From positions 1 through 10,059 of the forward strand of contig JAHEFN010000062.1 in the NCBI GenBank assembly GCA_024640185.1: 10,059 bases of DNA. Reading direction: 5' to 3'. The notes under the pieces are model-generated. The model searched no databases, was not told where the DNA came from, and was given only the letters and a program-made list of their open reading frames with translations. Of the stretch, positions 1 through 5,858 are shown piece after piece. Source of the DNA: Gemmatimonadota bacterium. Its GTDB lineage: Bacteria > Gemmatimonadota > Gemmatimonadetes > Gemmatimonadales > GWC2-71-9. Within the stretch, counting starts at the first letter, position 1. The number at the start of each line of letters is the position of its first letter. A program made the position numbers and the translations under genes.

Positions 1-1
1 C

Positions 2-544
2 ATCGAGATCGACGGCGTCCCGACCGGCGGGATGCTCTTCCGCCACGACACCCTCCGCCAGTTCGCCGGCGGCCAGCTCCAGGGCCAGCCGCGACCGCTG
101 GTGCACCACCTGCTGGTGCTGCTCCACGACATCCATGTCGACCGCTCAGCCGACGCCGCCATTGCCAAGCTCAAGGGGCTCGGGTTCGACCTCGCGACGA
201 CGCACGTGCGACGATGGCAGGATGCCGACGTGATCGTCGTCGGCGCCGCGGCGGGTGACACCGCCTCGTCGCAGTTTTGGGTGGACGCCAAGCGGCTTGT
301 GGTGGTGCGGGTGATTCAGCAGGCGCCGAACGGCTCGATCGCGGACACCCATGTCGGCGGATTCACCGCCGAGGGAGACGCACTGGTGGAGCGGGAGATC
401 CGTTTCCATGCCGATGGCACCTTTCGGATGCACGAGGAATACACCTGGGTGCGCACCGGTCTGGCCATCGACCCGGCGGTGTTCGATCCGGGACACCTCG
501 ACCCACCGGCCTGGATCGCCGAGTACAAGGCGGGCAGCCTGTGA
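2..544 (+). CDS. Unknown protein, C-terminal part (5' end outside window)
   Basis: The open frame runs in from the left edge of the window, so the in-frame ATG at 32 is probably internal and the true start lies upstream. The visible 180 residues are soluble, with no membrane segment or lipobox. The central part alternates short hydrophobic strands (DADVIVVGAAAG, SSQFWVDAKRLVVVRVIQ) and the tail (REIRFHADGTFRMHEEYTWV) also looks like beta-strand. The pattern 'strand, FWVD, charged pair, strand' recalls LolA/LppX-type lipid-binding half-barrels, but that is only a resemblance in pattern and I do not recognise the family. A TGA stop at 542-544 is followed after 29 nt by a 13-bp hairpin, and the next gene converges from the other side. 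The coding call rests on a long open frame with protein-like composition. The function is unknown. Confidence 0.72.
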   Translation: MEIDGVPTGGMLFRHDTLRQFAGGQLQGQPRPLVHHLLVLLHDIHVDRSADAAIAKLKGLGFDLATTHVRRWQDADVIVVGAAAGDTASSQFWVDAKRLVVVRVIQQAPNGSIADTHVGGFTAEGDALVEREIRFHADGTFRMHEEYTWVRTGLAIDPAVFDPGHLDPPAWIAEYKAGSL

Positions 545-573
545 TAGGCCCGGAGGACCACAATGGATGTGTC

Positions 574-604
574 GACGGGCCGTGCGGGGATCGCACGGCC
601 CGTC
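574..604. terminator. Hairpin between convergent genes (possible bidirectional terminator)
   Basis: A perfect 13-bp inverted repeat (GACGGGCCGTGCG and its complement) encloses a 5-nt loop. It lies between the stop of the plus-strand gene (544) and the stop of the minus-strand lipoprotein gene (634). Neither side has a clear T-tract, so it is not a textbook intrinsic terminator. Its place between two convergent 3' ends and its very stable GC-rich stem still suggest it ends or protects both transcripts. Confidence 0.6.
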
Positions 605-633
605 TGATGATGCGGTGACGCGCGGTGGCGCAC

Positions 634-1056
634 CTAGGTCGTGCGGGTCCACCTGAAGGTCGCAGATTCTCCGTCGATGAGGCCGCTCCACGTCATCGTG
701 TTGCCCTGGAGGCTCAGTGAGAAGACGACCTCATCCTCGGTGCCGGGATCGATCGTGAAGGTCGTGCCGCTCCTGGTGTAGTTGCCTGTGATGGTGCAGT
801 CGTCGGGGCCATCACAGAACCCAGCCTGATCGCTGGTGATCGTGAGGCTGTAGGTCGTGGCGGTGATCGTGGCGCGAACGGTCATGCCGTCGATGAGGAA
901 CTCCGTCGCCCCTCCCTTCATGCTGGTGGCCTGCCAGACGCCGACCACTGAGTCGTCGTTGCCGGCGCCCGTACCGTCACCGGAGCAGGCTGCCACCGCG
1001 ACGAGCGCGGCCAAGGCGAGACGGTTGAGGAGCCGAGCGGAGCGGAGGGCGGTCAT
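634..1056 (-). CDS. Small outer-membrane-type lipoprotein, lipocalin-like
   Basis: This is a 140-residue protein with a classical lipoprotein signal: a basic N-terminus, a hydrophobic stretch at about residues 9-22 and a VAAC lipobox with the acylated Cys at 24. A Gly/Asp-rich linker follows, then an all-beta domain starting VVGVWQAT, similar in style to small lipocalin-like lipoproteins that open with a 'G-x-W' strand. Two cysteines (80 and 86, in FCDGPDDC) could form a disulfide or frame an acidic loop. I chose the ATG at 1056 over the codon at 1107 because it puts the signal peptide at the N-terminus and has AGAGG about 5 nt upstream. The gene lies 56 nt downstream of pilT on the same strand and may be read through from it. 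Its ligand and role are unknown; the lipocalin label is inferred from pattern only. Confidence 0.78.
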   Translation of the reverse strand: MTALRSARLLNRLALAALVAVAACSGDGTGAGNDDSVVGVWQATSMKGGATEFLIDGMTVRATITATTYSLTITSDQAGFCDGPDDCTITGNYTRSGTTFTIDPGTEDEVVFSLSLQGNTMTWSGLIDGESATFRWTRTT

Positions 1057-1112
1057 GGGAGCCTCTGGGTTTTGGGGAGACAGGGATGTCCTGTGTCGGT
1101 CGAACACTCTGA

Positions 1113-2213
1113 CTACGTGAACTGGATATTCCGCTCGAAGTCATCCGGGCTCGTCGCCGCAGCCTTGGCCGTCTCGAGGGTGATCACCTTCTTGCGGTAG
1201 AGGTCCATCAGGTTCTGGTCGAAGGCCTGCATCCCATACGTCGGCCCACCATCCTCGATCAGCTTGGCGATCTCGTAGGTCTTGTCCGGATTGGCGATGC
1301 ACTCCTCGATCGCCGAGGTGTGTCGCATCACCTCCACCGCCAGGACCTGCCCGTTCTCATCGGCGCGGGGGAGCAGTCGCTGCGAGATCATGGCTCGCAA
1401 CACCTCCGACAGGCGCTTGCGGACGCCGAGCTGTTCGCTCGGCTCGAAGACGCTGGCGAAGCGGGTCACCCCGCGCACCGCATCGGTGGTGTGCACCGTG
1501 CTCAGGATGAGGTGTCCGGTCTCGGCAGCTTGCAGTGACACATCGACCGTGACCCGGTCGCGCATCTCGCCGATCAGGATGATGTCGGGGTCCTGCCGCA
1601 GGGCCGCCCGCAGCGCCGGCTCGAAGCCGTGCGTGTCGGTGCCGACCTCGCGCTGGATCACGATCGACTCGATGTCACGGTGCAGGAACTCGATCGGGTC
1701 CTCGATCGTGATGATCTTCTTCTTCTTGTGCCGGTTGATGTAATCGACCATCGATGCCAGTGTGGAGGACTTGCCGCTCCCGGTCGTCCCGGAGACGAGT
1801 ATCAGGCCCCGCTCCTCCATCGCGATCTCGGCGAGCACCGGCGGGAGCCCCAATTCATCGAAGCCGGGAATGATGTCGGGGATGCCACGCAGCACCACCG
1901 AGATCGACCCGCGCTGGGTACAGAGATTGGCGCGGAATCGCCCCAATCCCGAGACAGAGTAGGAGCAATCGAGTTCGGTCAGCCGGCGCAACTCCTCGGC
2001 CACGGTGTCGGCGGTGGCCTTCTTGGCATTGACCAGGATTTCCGTCGCGATCGCGGTGGTGTCGGCGGGTGTCAAGGCGGCAGCGTCGCCAGCCGCCACG
2101 ACCTCACCGCGAACGCGCAGCTTGAACGGCCCGCCGGCGCTGACGTGCACGTCGGACGCCTTGCGGTCGTGGGCAACCTGCAAGACGGACCTGAACGTGT
2201 CGAGAATGGCCAC
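1113..2213 (-). CDS. pilT: PilT/PilU-type type IV pilus retraction ATPase
   Basis: This 366-residue protein is the cytoplasmic hexameric ATPase that powers pilus depolymerisation, seen in twitching motility and DNA uptake. An N-terminal PAS-like region (about 1-110, with ASDVHVSAGGPFKLRVRG) is followed by the RecA-like ATPase. Visible motifs are Walker A GTTGSGKS (142-149), Asp box TIEDPIEF (169-176), Walker B IILIGEMRD (211-219, Glu 216) and His box ETGHLILSTVHTTDA (231-245). The length fits the family. The usual PilT motif AIRNLIRE is degenerate here (EIAKLIED, 314-321) and is followed by GMQAFDQNL, so a PilU or second-PilT paralogue is possible. The start is GTG with GGGGGA 5 nt upstream. 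No other pil gene lies in the window. A candidate promoter (2266-2294) and an upstream terminator suggest it begins its own transcription unit, possibly with the lipoprotein gene downstream. Confidence 0.95.
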   Translation of the reverse strand: MAILDTFRSVLQVAHDRKASDVHVSAGGPFKLRVRGEVVAAGDAAALTPADTTAIATEILVNAKKATADTVAEELRRLTELDCSYSVSGLGRFRANLCTQRGSISVVLRGIPDIIPGFDELGLPPVLAEIAMEERGLILVSGTTGSGKSSTLASMVDYINRHKKKKIITIEDPIEFLHRDIESIVIQREVGTDTHGFEPALRAALRQDPDIILIGEMRDRVTVDVSLQAAETGHLILSTVHTTDAVRGVTRFASVFEPSEQLGVRKRLSEVLRAMISQRLLPRADENGQVLAVEVMRHTSAIEECIANPDKTYEIAKLIEDGGPTYGMQAFDQNLMDLYRKKVITLETAKAAATSPDDFERNIQFT

Positions 2214-2265
2214 GGCTGTCCCCCGGGGTGGGTGGGTGTCTCGGCATTGCGGTGCGGACTTGAGA

Positions 2266-2294
2266 AGCGTACCGTTGCCCTGCCAACTTCACAA
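2266..2294 (-). promoter_or_regulatory. Candidate sigma-70-type promoter for pilT
   Basis: On the minus strand, TTGTGA (2289-2294) and TACGCT (2266-2271) are separated by exactly 17 nt. They match the -35 consensus at 4 of 6 positions and the -10 consensus at 3 of 6. The site lies between the terminator of the upstream operon and the GTG start of pilT, leaving a leader of roughly 45-50 nt. The -10 match is weak, so this is a position-supported guess. Confidence 0.35.
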
Positions 2295-2321
2295 CCGATT
2301 CTCGTCACGACTGCAAACACC

Positions 2322-2355
2322 GAAGGGCGGCCACTTTCGCAAGTGACCGCCCTTC
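2322..2355 (-). terminator. Hairpin terminator after tRNA-Pro, end of the ybgC-rdgB-tRNA operon
   Basis: A 15-bp stem closes a 4-nt loop. Read on the minus strand the arms are GAAGGGCGGTCACTT and AAGTGGCCGCCCTTC around a GCGA (GNRA) tetraloop. The single imperfect pair is a G-U wobble in the minus-strand RNA but a C-A mismatch in the plus-strand RNA, so the element is shaped to work on the minus strand. Only a short T-rich run (GTGTTTG) follows. It starts 14 nt after the tRNA 3' end and separates this operon from pilT. Confidence 0.8.
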
Positions 2356-2369
2356 AGCGTCTTCCATCA

Positions 2370-2443
2370 TCGGGGCGCCGGGATTCGAACCCGGGGCCTT
2401 CCGCTCCCAAAGCGGACGCGCTACCGGACTGCGCCACGCCCCG
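2370..2443 (-). tRNA. tRNA-Pro (anticodon UGG)
   Basis: A complete cloverleaf can be folded on the minus strand. The acceptor stem is CGGGGCG with CGCCCCG (7 bp), the D arm GCGC/GCGC, the anticodon stem TCCGC/GCGGA with loop TTTGGGA giving anticodon TGG, the variable loop AGGCC, and the T arm CCGGG-TTCGAAT-CCCGG. The discriminator base is A (2370). The next bases are TGA, so the 3' CCA is not encoded and must be added after transcription. The 5' end is only 12 nt downstream of the rdgB stop codon and a terminator follows, so the tRNA is probably transcribed as the tail of the rph-rdgB operon and cut out by RNase P and 3' processing enzymes. An internal promoter inside rdgB cannot be excluded. 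Confidence 0.97.
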
Positions 2444-2455
2444 TGAGGCAACAAT

Positions 2456-3085
2456 CTAGTCAGTCAGCCGCCGAATGAGAGCCGCCGCTGCCCGGGCCCG
2501 GTGCGAGACCGAGGCCTTCTCGTCTGGCGTCGCGTCGCCGAAGGTCTTCCCCAGCTCATCACTCCAGAACAGCGGGTCATAGCCGAAGCCGCCGCTGCCG
2601 CTCGGGGCCATCACGATTCGGCCCGCGGTAAGCCCCTCGGTCACCACCTCGGTTGCCCACCACCCCTCCCGACCTGGCGCCGGCACGAGGCAGAGCACCC
2701 CCCGGTATCGGGCTCCGCGGTCGGCTTCCGGCGTCCCCGCCAGCCGCCCCAGCAACTCCCGGTTGTTGGCGGCCGTGACCTCATGGTCCGGGCCGTCCAA
2801 CCCGGCAAAACGCTTGCTGTGGATCCCCGGAGCCCAGCCGAGCGCCTCGACCTCGAGCCCCGAATCGTCCGCCACGGTGACCAGCCCACTGCGCTCGGCA
2901 AACCAGGCCGCCTTGGCCCGGGCATTCCCCTCGAAGCTGTCATGGACCTCGAGCTGATCCTCGGCAGGATCGGTGGCCAGCCCGAGGTCATCGGGGAAGA
3001 GCACCTCGACACCGAGGGGGGCAAAGTGGGCGCGAAGCTCGGGCTGCTTGCCCCGGTTGCGGGTCGCGACCAGCAAGCGGTTCAT
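2456..3085 (-). CDS. rdgB: XTP/dITP diphosphatase (RdgB/HAM1 family)
   Basis: This 209-residue enzyme hydrolyses dITP, ITP and XTP to monophosphates plus pyrophosphate, keeping deaminated purines out of DNA and RNA. Family motifs appear in order: N-terminal VATRNRGK (6-13), SFEGNARAKA (50-59), the catalytic, metal-binding VADDSGLEVEAL (71-82), SGSGGFGYDPLF (162-173) and SHRARA (194-199). The length is slightly above the usual 190-200 residues. The ATG overlaps the rph stop as ATGA (3082-3085), so translation is probably coupled. No strong Shine-Dalgarno is visible, which fits coupling. The rph-rdgB order is widespread in bacteria. The tRNA-Pro begins 12 nt after its stop codon. Confidence 0.97.
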   Translation of the reverse strand: MNRLLVATRNRGKQPELRAHFAPLGVEVLFPDDLGLATDPAEDQLEVHDSFEGNARAKAAWFAERSGLVTVADDSGLEVEALGWAPGIHSKRFAGLDGPDHEVTAANNRELLGRLAGTPEADRGARYRGVLCLVPAPGREGWWATEVVTEGLTAGRIVMAPSGSGGFGYDPLFWSDELGKTFGDATPDEKASVSHRARAAAALIRRLTD

Positions 3086-3792
3086 CCGGCGAGGGCGACC
3101 CGCTGCAAGGCGAAGAGCTCCTGGATGCCCCCGTTGGCGAGGTCGAGGAGGCCGTCGAGTTCTGCTCGGTCGAAGGTGCCCTGCTCCCCCGTCCCCTGCA
3201 CCTCGACAAAGGCATCGGGGTCGAGCATCACCACGTTGGCGTCAACCTCCGCATCACGATCCTCGACATAGGCGAGGTCGAGGAGCTGCTCGCCAGCGAC
3301 CTTGCCGACGGAGACCGCCGCCACCAGGCGCCCGAATGGCGAGGGCTGCCCGGTCTGCCCGGCCAGCCAGGCGCAGGCCTCGTGCAGCGCGACGGAGGCG
3401 CCGGTGATGCTGGCACATCGGGTGCCACCATCGGCGACGAAGACGTCGCAATCGATCTTGATGGTGTACTCACCGAACGCGAAGGTGGCCATCGACGCCC
3501 GCAACGACCGACCGATCAGCCGCTGGATCTCCTGGGTGCGACCACCCGGCCCTTTCCGTTCGCGGTTGTTCCGCTCGCTGGTGGCGCGAGGCAACATCGC
3601 ATACTCGGCGGTGACCCAGCCGAGCCCGCTGCCCTTGCGGAACGGTGGCACCCCGGTCTCGACACTGGCGGTGCAGTGCACCAGGGTGCCGCCAGCCCTG
3701 ATCAGGCACGATCCCTCGGCATAGGGATTGGCACCCCGGTCGATGGAGACGGGGCGGAGTTGGTTGGCTTCACGGTTGTCAGGACGGGCCAC
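3082..3792 (-). CDS. rph: Ribonuclease PH
   Basis: This is a phosphate-dependent 3'-to-5' exoribonuclease that trims tRNA 3' ends in the cytoplasm as a ring-shaped hexamer. The product is 236 residues from the chosen GTG, close to the E. coli length. Recognisable blocks are the start R-D-NRE-x3-LRPV, GSCLIRAGGTLVHCTASVE, the basic MLPRATSERNNRE followed by GGRTQEIQRLIGRSLRA, DCDVFVADGGTRCASITGA, and the catalytic acidic YVEDRDAEVDANVVM. I prefer the GTG at 3792 to the ATG at 3807. GGAG lies 7 nt before it, and family members begin only a few residues before the R-x-D-x-R-x3-LRPV block. With this start the gene overlaps rfaE2 by 14 nt; the ATG start would add five residues. It overlaps rdgB by ATGA at the other end. 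The tRNA gene downstream in the same unit is a natural type of substrate. Confidence 0.96.
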   Translation of the reverse strand: MARPDNREANQLRPVSIDRGANPYAEGSCLIRAGGTLVHCTASVETGVPPFRKGSGLGWVTAEYAMLPRATSERNNRERKGPGGRTQEIQRLIGRSLRASMATFAFGEYTIKIDCDVFVADGGTRCASITGASVALHEACAWLAGQTGQPSPFGRLVAAVSVGKVAGEQLLDLAYVEDRDAEVDANVVMLDPDAFVEVQGTGEQGTFDRAELDGLLDLANGGIQELFALQRVALAG

Positions 3793-4255
3793 GGAGGCGC
3801 TCCACAAGTCGGGTGGTCGATTGGTCGGCGACGAGCGGCACGATCACCACTCGACCGCCGCGGGCGGTGACCACGTCACCGCCGACAACATCGGCAGGAT
3901 CATAGTCACCACCCTTGACGATGACATCAGGGAGCAGCCGCTCGATCAGCCGGGCGGGAGTCGGCTCGTCGAAGAGCACCACGCCGTCCACGGCCCCGAA
4001 GGCGGCCACGACCCGGGCACGTGAGGCGGCATCGGCCACCGGACGTTCGGCGCCCTTGCCGAGCTCGCGGGCGGAGGCATCGCTGTTGATGCCGACGATG
4101 AGGTGCCGGCCCTCAGCGCGCGCGGCCTCGAGCACCGCCACGTGGCCCGGATGGACCAGGTCAAAGACGCCGTTGGTGAACACCACCGGTCCCTCGAGCG
4201 TCTGCCGCCACGCCACGGCCTCCTCGAGTGCGCGGACCTTGGTGGCGCTCTGCAT
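3779..4255 (-). CDS. rfaE2: D-glycero-beta-D-manno-heptose 1-phosphate adenylyltransferase (HldE C-domain type)
   Basis: This 158-residue cytidylyltransferase-fold enzyme transfers AMP from ATP to heptose 1-phosphate, giving the ADP-heptose precursor of the LPS inner core. Motifs are FTNGVFDLVHPGHV (26-39, with the nucleotide-binding HPGH), GINSDASARELGKG (55-68), RPVADAASRARVVAAF (71-86), DEPTPARLIERLLPDVIVKG (96-115), GGDYDPADVVGGDVV and the C-terminal STTRLVERL. It is the stand-alone domain, not fused to the HldE kinase half, so a separate kinase should be encoded elsewhere. The start is 5 nt past the stop of the upstream gene and has no clear Shine-Dalgarno, which suggests translational coupling. 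The 3' end overlaps rph. Its presence implies that the organism makes heptose-containing LPS or another ADP-heptose-derived glycan. Confidence 0.95.
   Translation of the reverse strand: MQSATKVRALEEAVAWRQTLEGPVVFTNGVFDLVHPGHVAVLEAARAEGRHLIVGINSDASARELGKGAERPVADAASRARVVAAFGAVDGVVLFDEPTPARLIERLLPDVIVKGGDYDPADVVGGDVVTARGGRVVIVPLVADQSTTRLVERLRGPS
3800..3803 (-). promoter_or_regulatory. Ribosome binding site choosing the rph GTG start
   Basis: GGAG on the minus strand lies 7 nt upstream of the GTG at 3790-3792, inside the 3' end of rfaE2. It favours GTG over the ATG at 3807, for which the Shine-Dalgarno would fall inside the gene. Confidence 0.5.
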
Positions 4256-4260
4256 CGCCG

Positions 4261-4635
4261 TCAGAGGGCGATCTGGACGCGGGGGTGCAAGGTCAACACC
4301 CGGCTGCCGAGGAACGGGAGGGTGACGGTGTACTCGTACTCCGACTCGATCAACAGATGCGGCGGCTTGCTGAGCCGCTGGATCTTGAGGTTGCGCTTGG
4401 CCGCCGTCGGCAGGTCGAGCGAATCGGCCCGGGCCAGGATGGCGGCGCGGAGCACGGCCTCGTTGGAGGTCTGGGCAAAGGCGCCGACGTTGCGCATCTC
4501 ATCGCGGTACTGCTTGCTGGCGAACCACGGCCGGGCAAACTGCAGGCCGACATATCCGCCGGCGACCAGCAACAGGACCGTGAGGAGGCAACCGAGCGTG
4601 CTCTTGCCGTGGCGATGGTGGGGGCGAGTTACCAT
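4261..4635 (-). CDS. Small single-pass membrane protein, DUF4845-like
   Basis: This 124-residue protein has a basic N-terminus (RPHHRHGK), one hydrophobic segment at about 14-33 and a periplasmic-looking remainder. The C-terminal half (LKIQRLSKPPHLLIESEY, then EYTVTLPFLGSRVLTLHP) follows the layout of DUF4845 proteins, which are short single-pass proteins ending in 'lkie...v.Y.v.vPl.g...l.l'. The match is by pattern and not certain. It overlaps lptE by 7 nt and is followed after 5 nt by rfaE2, so it is expressed with LPS genes. A role at the envelope is inferred from the membrane anchor and neighbours alone. No catalytic motif is visible. Confidence 0.8.
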   Translation of the reverse strand: MVTRPHHRHGKSTLGCLLTVLLLVAGGYVGLQFARPWFASKQYRDEMRNVGAFAQTSNEAVLRAAILARADSLDLPTAAKRNLKIQRLSKPPHLLIESEYEYTVTLPFLGSRVLTLHPRVQIAL

Positions 4636-5138
4636 TGCTTCTGGGCCTCCTCGATCAGGTCATCGACCAACTTCGACATCGCCGCGCGACGACCCGCCGC
4701 TTCGTTGCCAGGATCGTACTGCTGGTCGAGACGGAAGAGGGAGTTGCGGAGCAGGTTCTTCTCGGTACTGCGCTGCAACATCTCGATCTCGATGCTCACC
4801 TGGAGCAGGCGCTTGCTGACCTCCACCGTGGAGGCCCGTGATTGGCCCTGCGTCGTGCCGGTGCCGCGATAGCTGACCGGCTGGTCGGGTTCGTACCGCC
4901 GGATGATCCCGGTCACGATGACGTCGGCCTGCCCCTCGGCGGCGTTGCGCAAGCCCAGACGCTGCTCGATCGCCTCGCGAACCACGCGGTTGGCCTCCTG
5001 GGCGATCGTGGGATCGGAGGTCAGGTTGTCGAATGGCAAGACGGCCACGGTGCGAATCTCCTTCGGCAACCCGCCGCCGGCGAATCCGTAGGCGCAGCCT
5101 GCCACCAGCACGAGGAGGGCGATCAGGCTACGGGGCAT
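4629..5138 (-). CDS. lptE: LPS assembly lipoprotein LptE-like
   Basis: This 169-residue lipoprotein is probably the plug partner of the outer-membrane LPS translocon LptD. The signal peptide MPRSLIALLVLVAGC has a VAGC lipobox with Cys 15. The mature part shows the LptE pattern: IRTVAVLPFDNLTSDPTIAQ, then a helix REAIEQRLGL, ADVIVTGIIRRYEPDQPVSY, a long strand region, and a C-terminal helix (MSKLVDDLIEEAQKQW) like the family's 'l...l...I...l' ending. The ATG at 5138 was chosen over the one at 5192 because it gives a proper signal peptide and has AAAGG 7 nt upstream. It overlaps the upstream lipoprotein gene by 11 nt and the DUF4845-like gene by 7 nt. Cognate LptD is not in the window. Sequence conservation in this family is low, so the call relies on combined pattern and context. 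Confidence 0.85.
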   Translation of the reverse strand: MPRSLIALLVLVAGCAYGFAGGGLPKEIRTVAVLPFDNLTSDPTIAQEANRVVREAIEQRLGLRNAAEGQADVIVTGIIRRYEPDQPVSYRGTGTTQGQSRASTVEVSKRLLQVSIEIEMLQRSTEKNLLRNSLFRLDQQYDPGNEAAGRRAAMSKLVDDLIEEAQKQW

Positions 5139-5826
5139 CGTCTGGCCTTTGCCACATGCCCGGAACCGGGGCATGCGAAACGTCGAGTCCATAGAAGCTC
5201 AATTCCAGTCGGGCCGGCCGACCCGGAATGTCGAGCCGTGATGTCAACGGCATGCCCTGCGCATCGAGGCGGGTGAAGACCCGGGCCACCCGCCGCCCAG
5301 CCTCGCGAACGTCAGCCACCAGCGAGGGGTCGCCGTCAGCCGACACCAGGTACTCGACCGTGTCCGGTCCGGTGATGTACCGCCAGGCCGTGGTGCGACC
5401 CAGCACCACCGACTCGACCCAGTCGGCATCCGGCAGGTGCCGCGATTGCCCGAGCATCGCCCAGAGTATCGGATAGTTGGGGACCAGCTTCTCGACTTCG
5501 TCCTCGGGCTCGGCCCAGATCGCCCGGTCGCCGACCACCATGGCGGCGCCACTTCCCTGCCCCAACGGACCACGGAAATCGAAGCGCAGGGAGTCGGGCG
5601 GGATCAGGACCGCTGACCCCCGTCCCTTCGCCGTCCCCTGTTCGTCGAGGTAGCTCCATCGAAAGCGGATCAGGGTGGCCGAGGTGACCTGGCTTGCCTC
5701 CACCCAAGGGCGCACCGAGCTGGTCCCGGCCCTGACGAGTCCCTCCGGCATCGCCGGACCGGGGAGGCGGCCAGCACAACCGGCCAACAGGCCGACGGCG
5801 AGGAGGGTGGGGAGACGGGTCAGCAT
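5128..5826 (-). CDS. Outer-membrane lipoprotein, LolB/LolA-like
   Basis: From the ATG at 5826 this is 232 residues with a signal peptide MLTRLPTLLAVGLLAGC, lipobox LAGC and Cys 17. The mature domain is beta-rich: TLIRFRWSYLDEQG, GRGSAVLIPPDSLRFDFRGP, GQGSGAAMVVGDRAIWAEPE, then a later arm ending LELSFYGLDV. The series 'strand, p-DSLRFD-x-RGPLG, strand, D-x-AIW' resembles LolB and LolA-type half-barrels, which bind lipoprotein acyl chains, but no family is certain. The open frame extends 12 codons further to a TTG at 5862 that would overlap the upstream gene's stop. The ATG gives a cleaner signal peptide, though its Shine-Dalgarno (AAGGGGG) is about 14 nt away, so the start is uncertain. It overlaps lptE by 11 nt. 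Confidence 0.8.
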   Translation of the reverse strand: MLTRLPTLLAVGLLAGCAGRLPGPAMPEGLVRAGTSSVRPWVEASQVTSATLIRFRWSYLDEQGTAKGRGSAVLIPPDSLRFDFRGPLGQGSGAAMVVGDRAIWAEPEDEVEKLVPNYPILWAMLGQSRHLPDADWVESVVLGRTTAWRYITGPDTVEYLVSADGDPSLVADVREAGRRVARVFTRLDAQGMPLTSRLDIPGRPARLELSFYGLDVSHAPVPGMWQRPDDAP

Positions 5827-5858
5827 GGCGAGGAACTTCGCCCCCTTGGGCCTCGGCC

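Noticed and set aside
1080..1094. Short inverted repeat ACAGG-N5-CCTGT between pilT and the lipoprotein gene, as a terminator or operator
   Set aside because: The 5-bp stem is too weak and lacks a T-tract. Such short dyads are common by chance.
2219..2240. G-rich run upstream of pilT as a possible G-quadruplex
   Set aside because: Only three G-tracts of three or more lie close together on the plus strand, so an intramolecular quadruplex lacks a fourth tract. The run also includes the ribosome-binding region of pilT.
1629..2459. A 276-codon plus-strand open frame running through pilT and the tRNA
   Set aside because: It covers the pilT coding region, the terminator hairpin and the tRNA in antisense, which no real gene would do with all of these intact. 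It has no recognisable motif.
2501..3271. A 256-codon plus-strand open frame opposite rdgB and rph
   Set aside because: Both minus-strand genes carry full family motifs, and the plus-strand product is Arg/Pro/Ser-rich with no known pattern.
3790..3807. ATG at 3807 as the start of rph
   Set aside because: It would add five residues (MWSAS) before the usual family start, and it ignores the GGAG 7 nt before the GTG at 3792. It remains possible.
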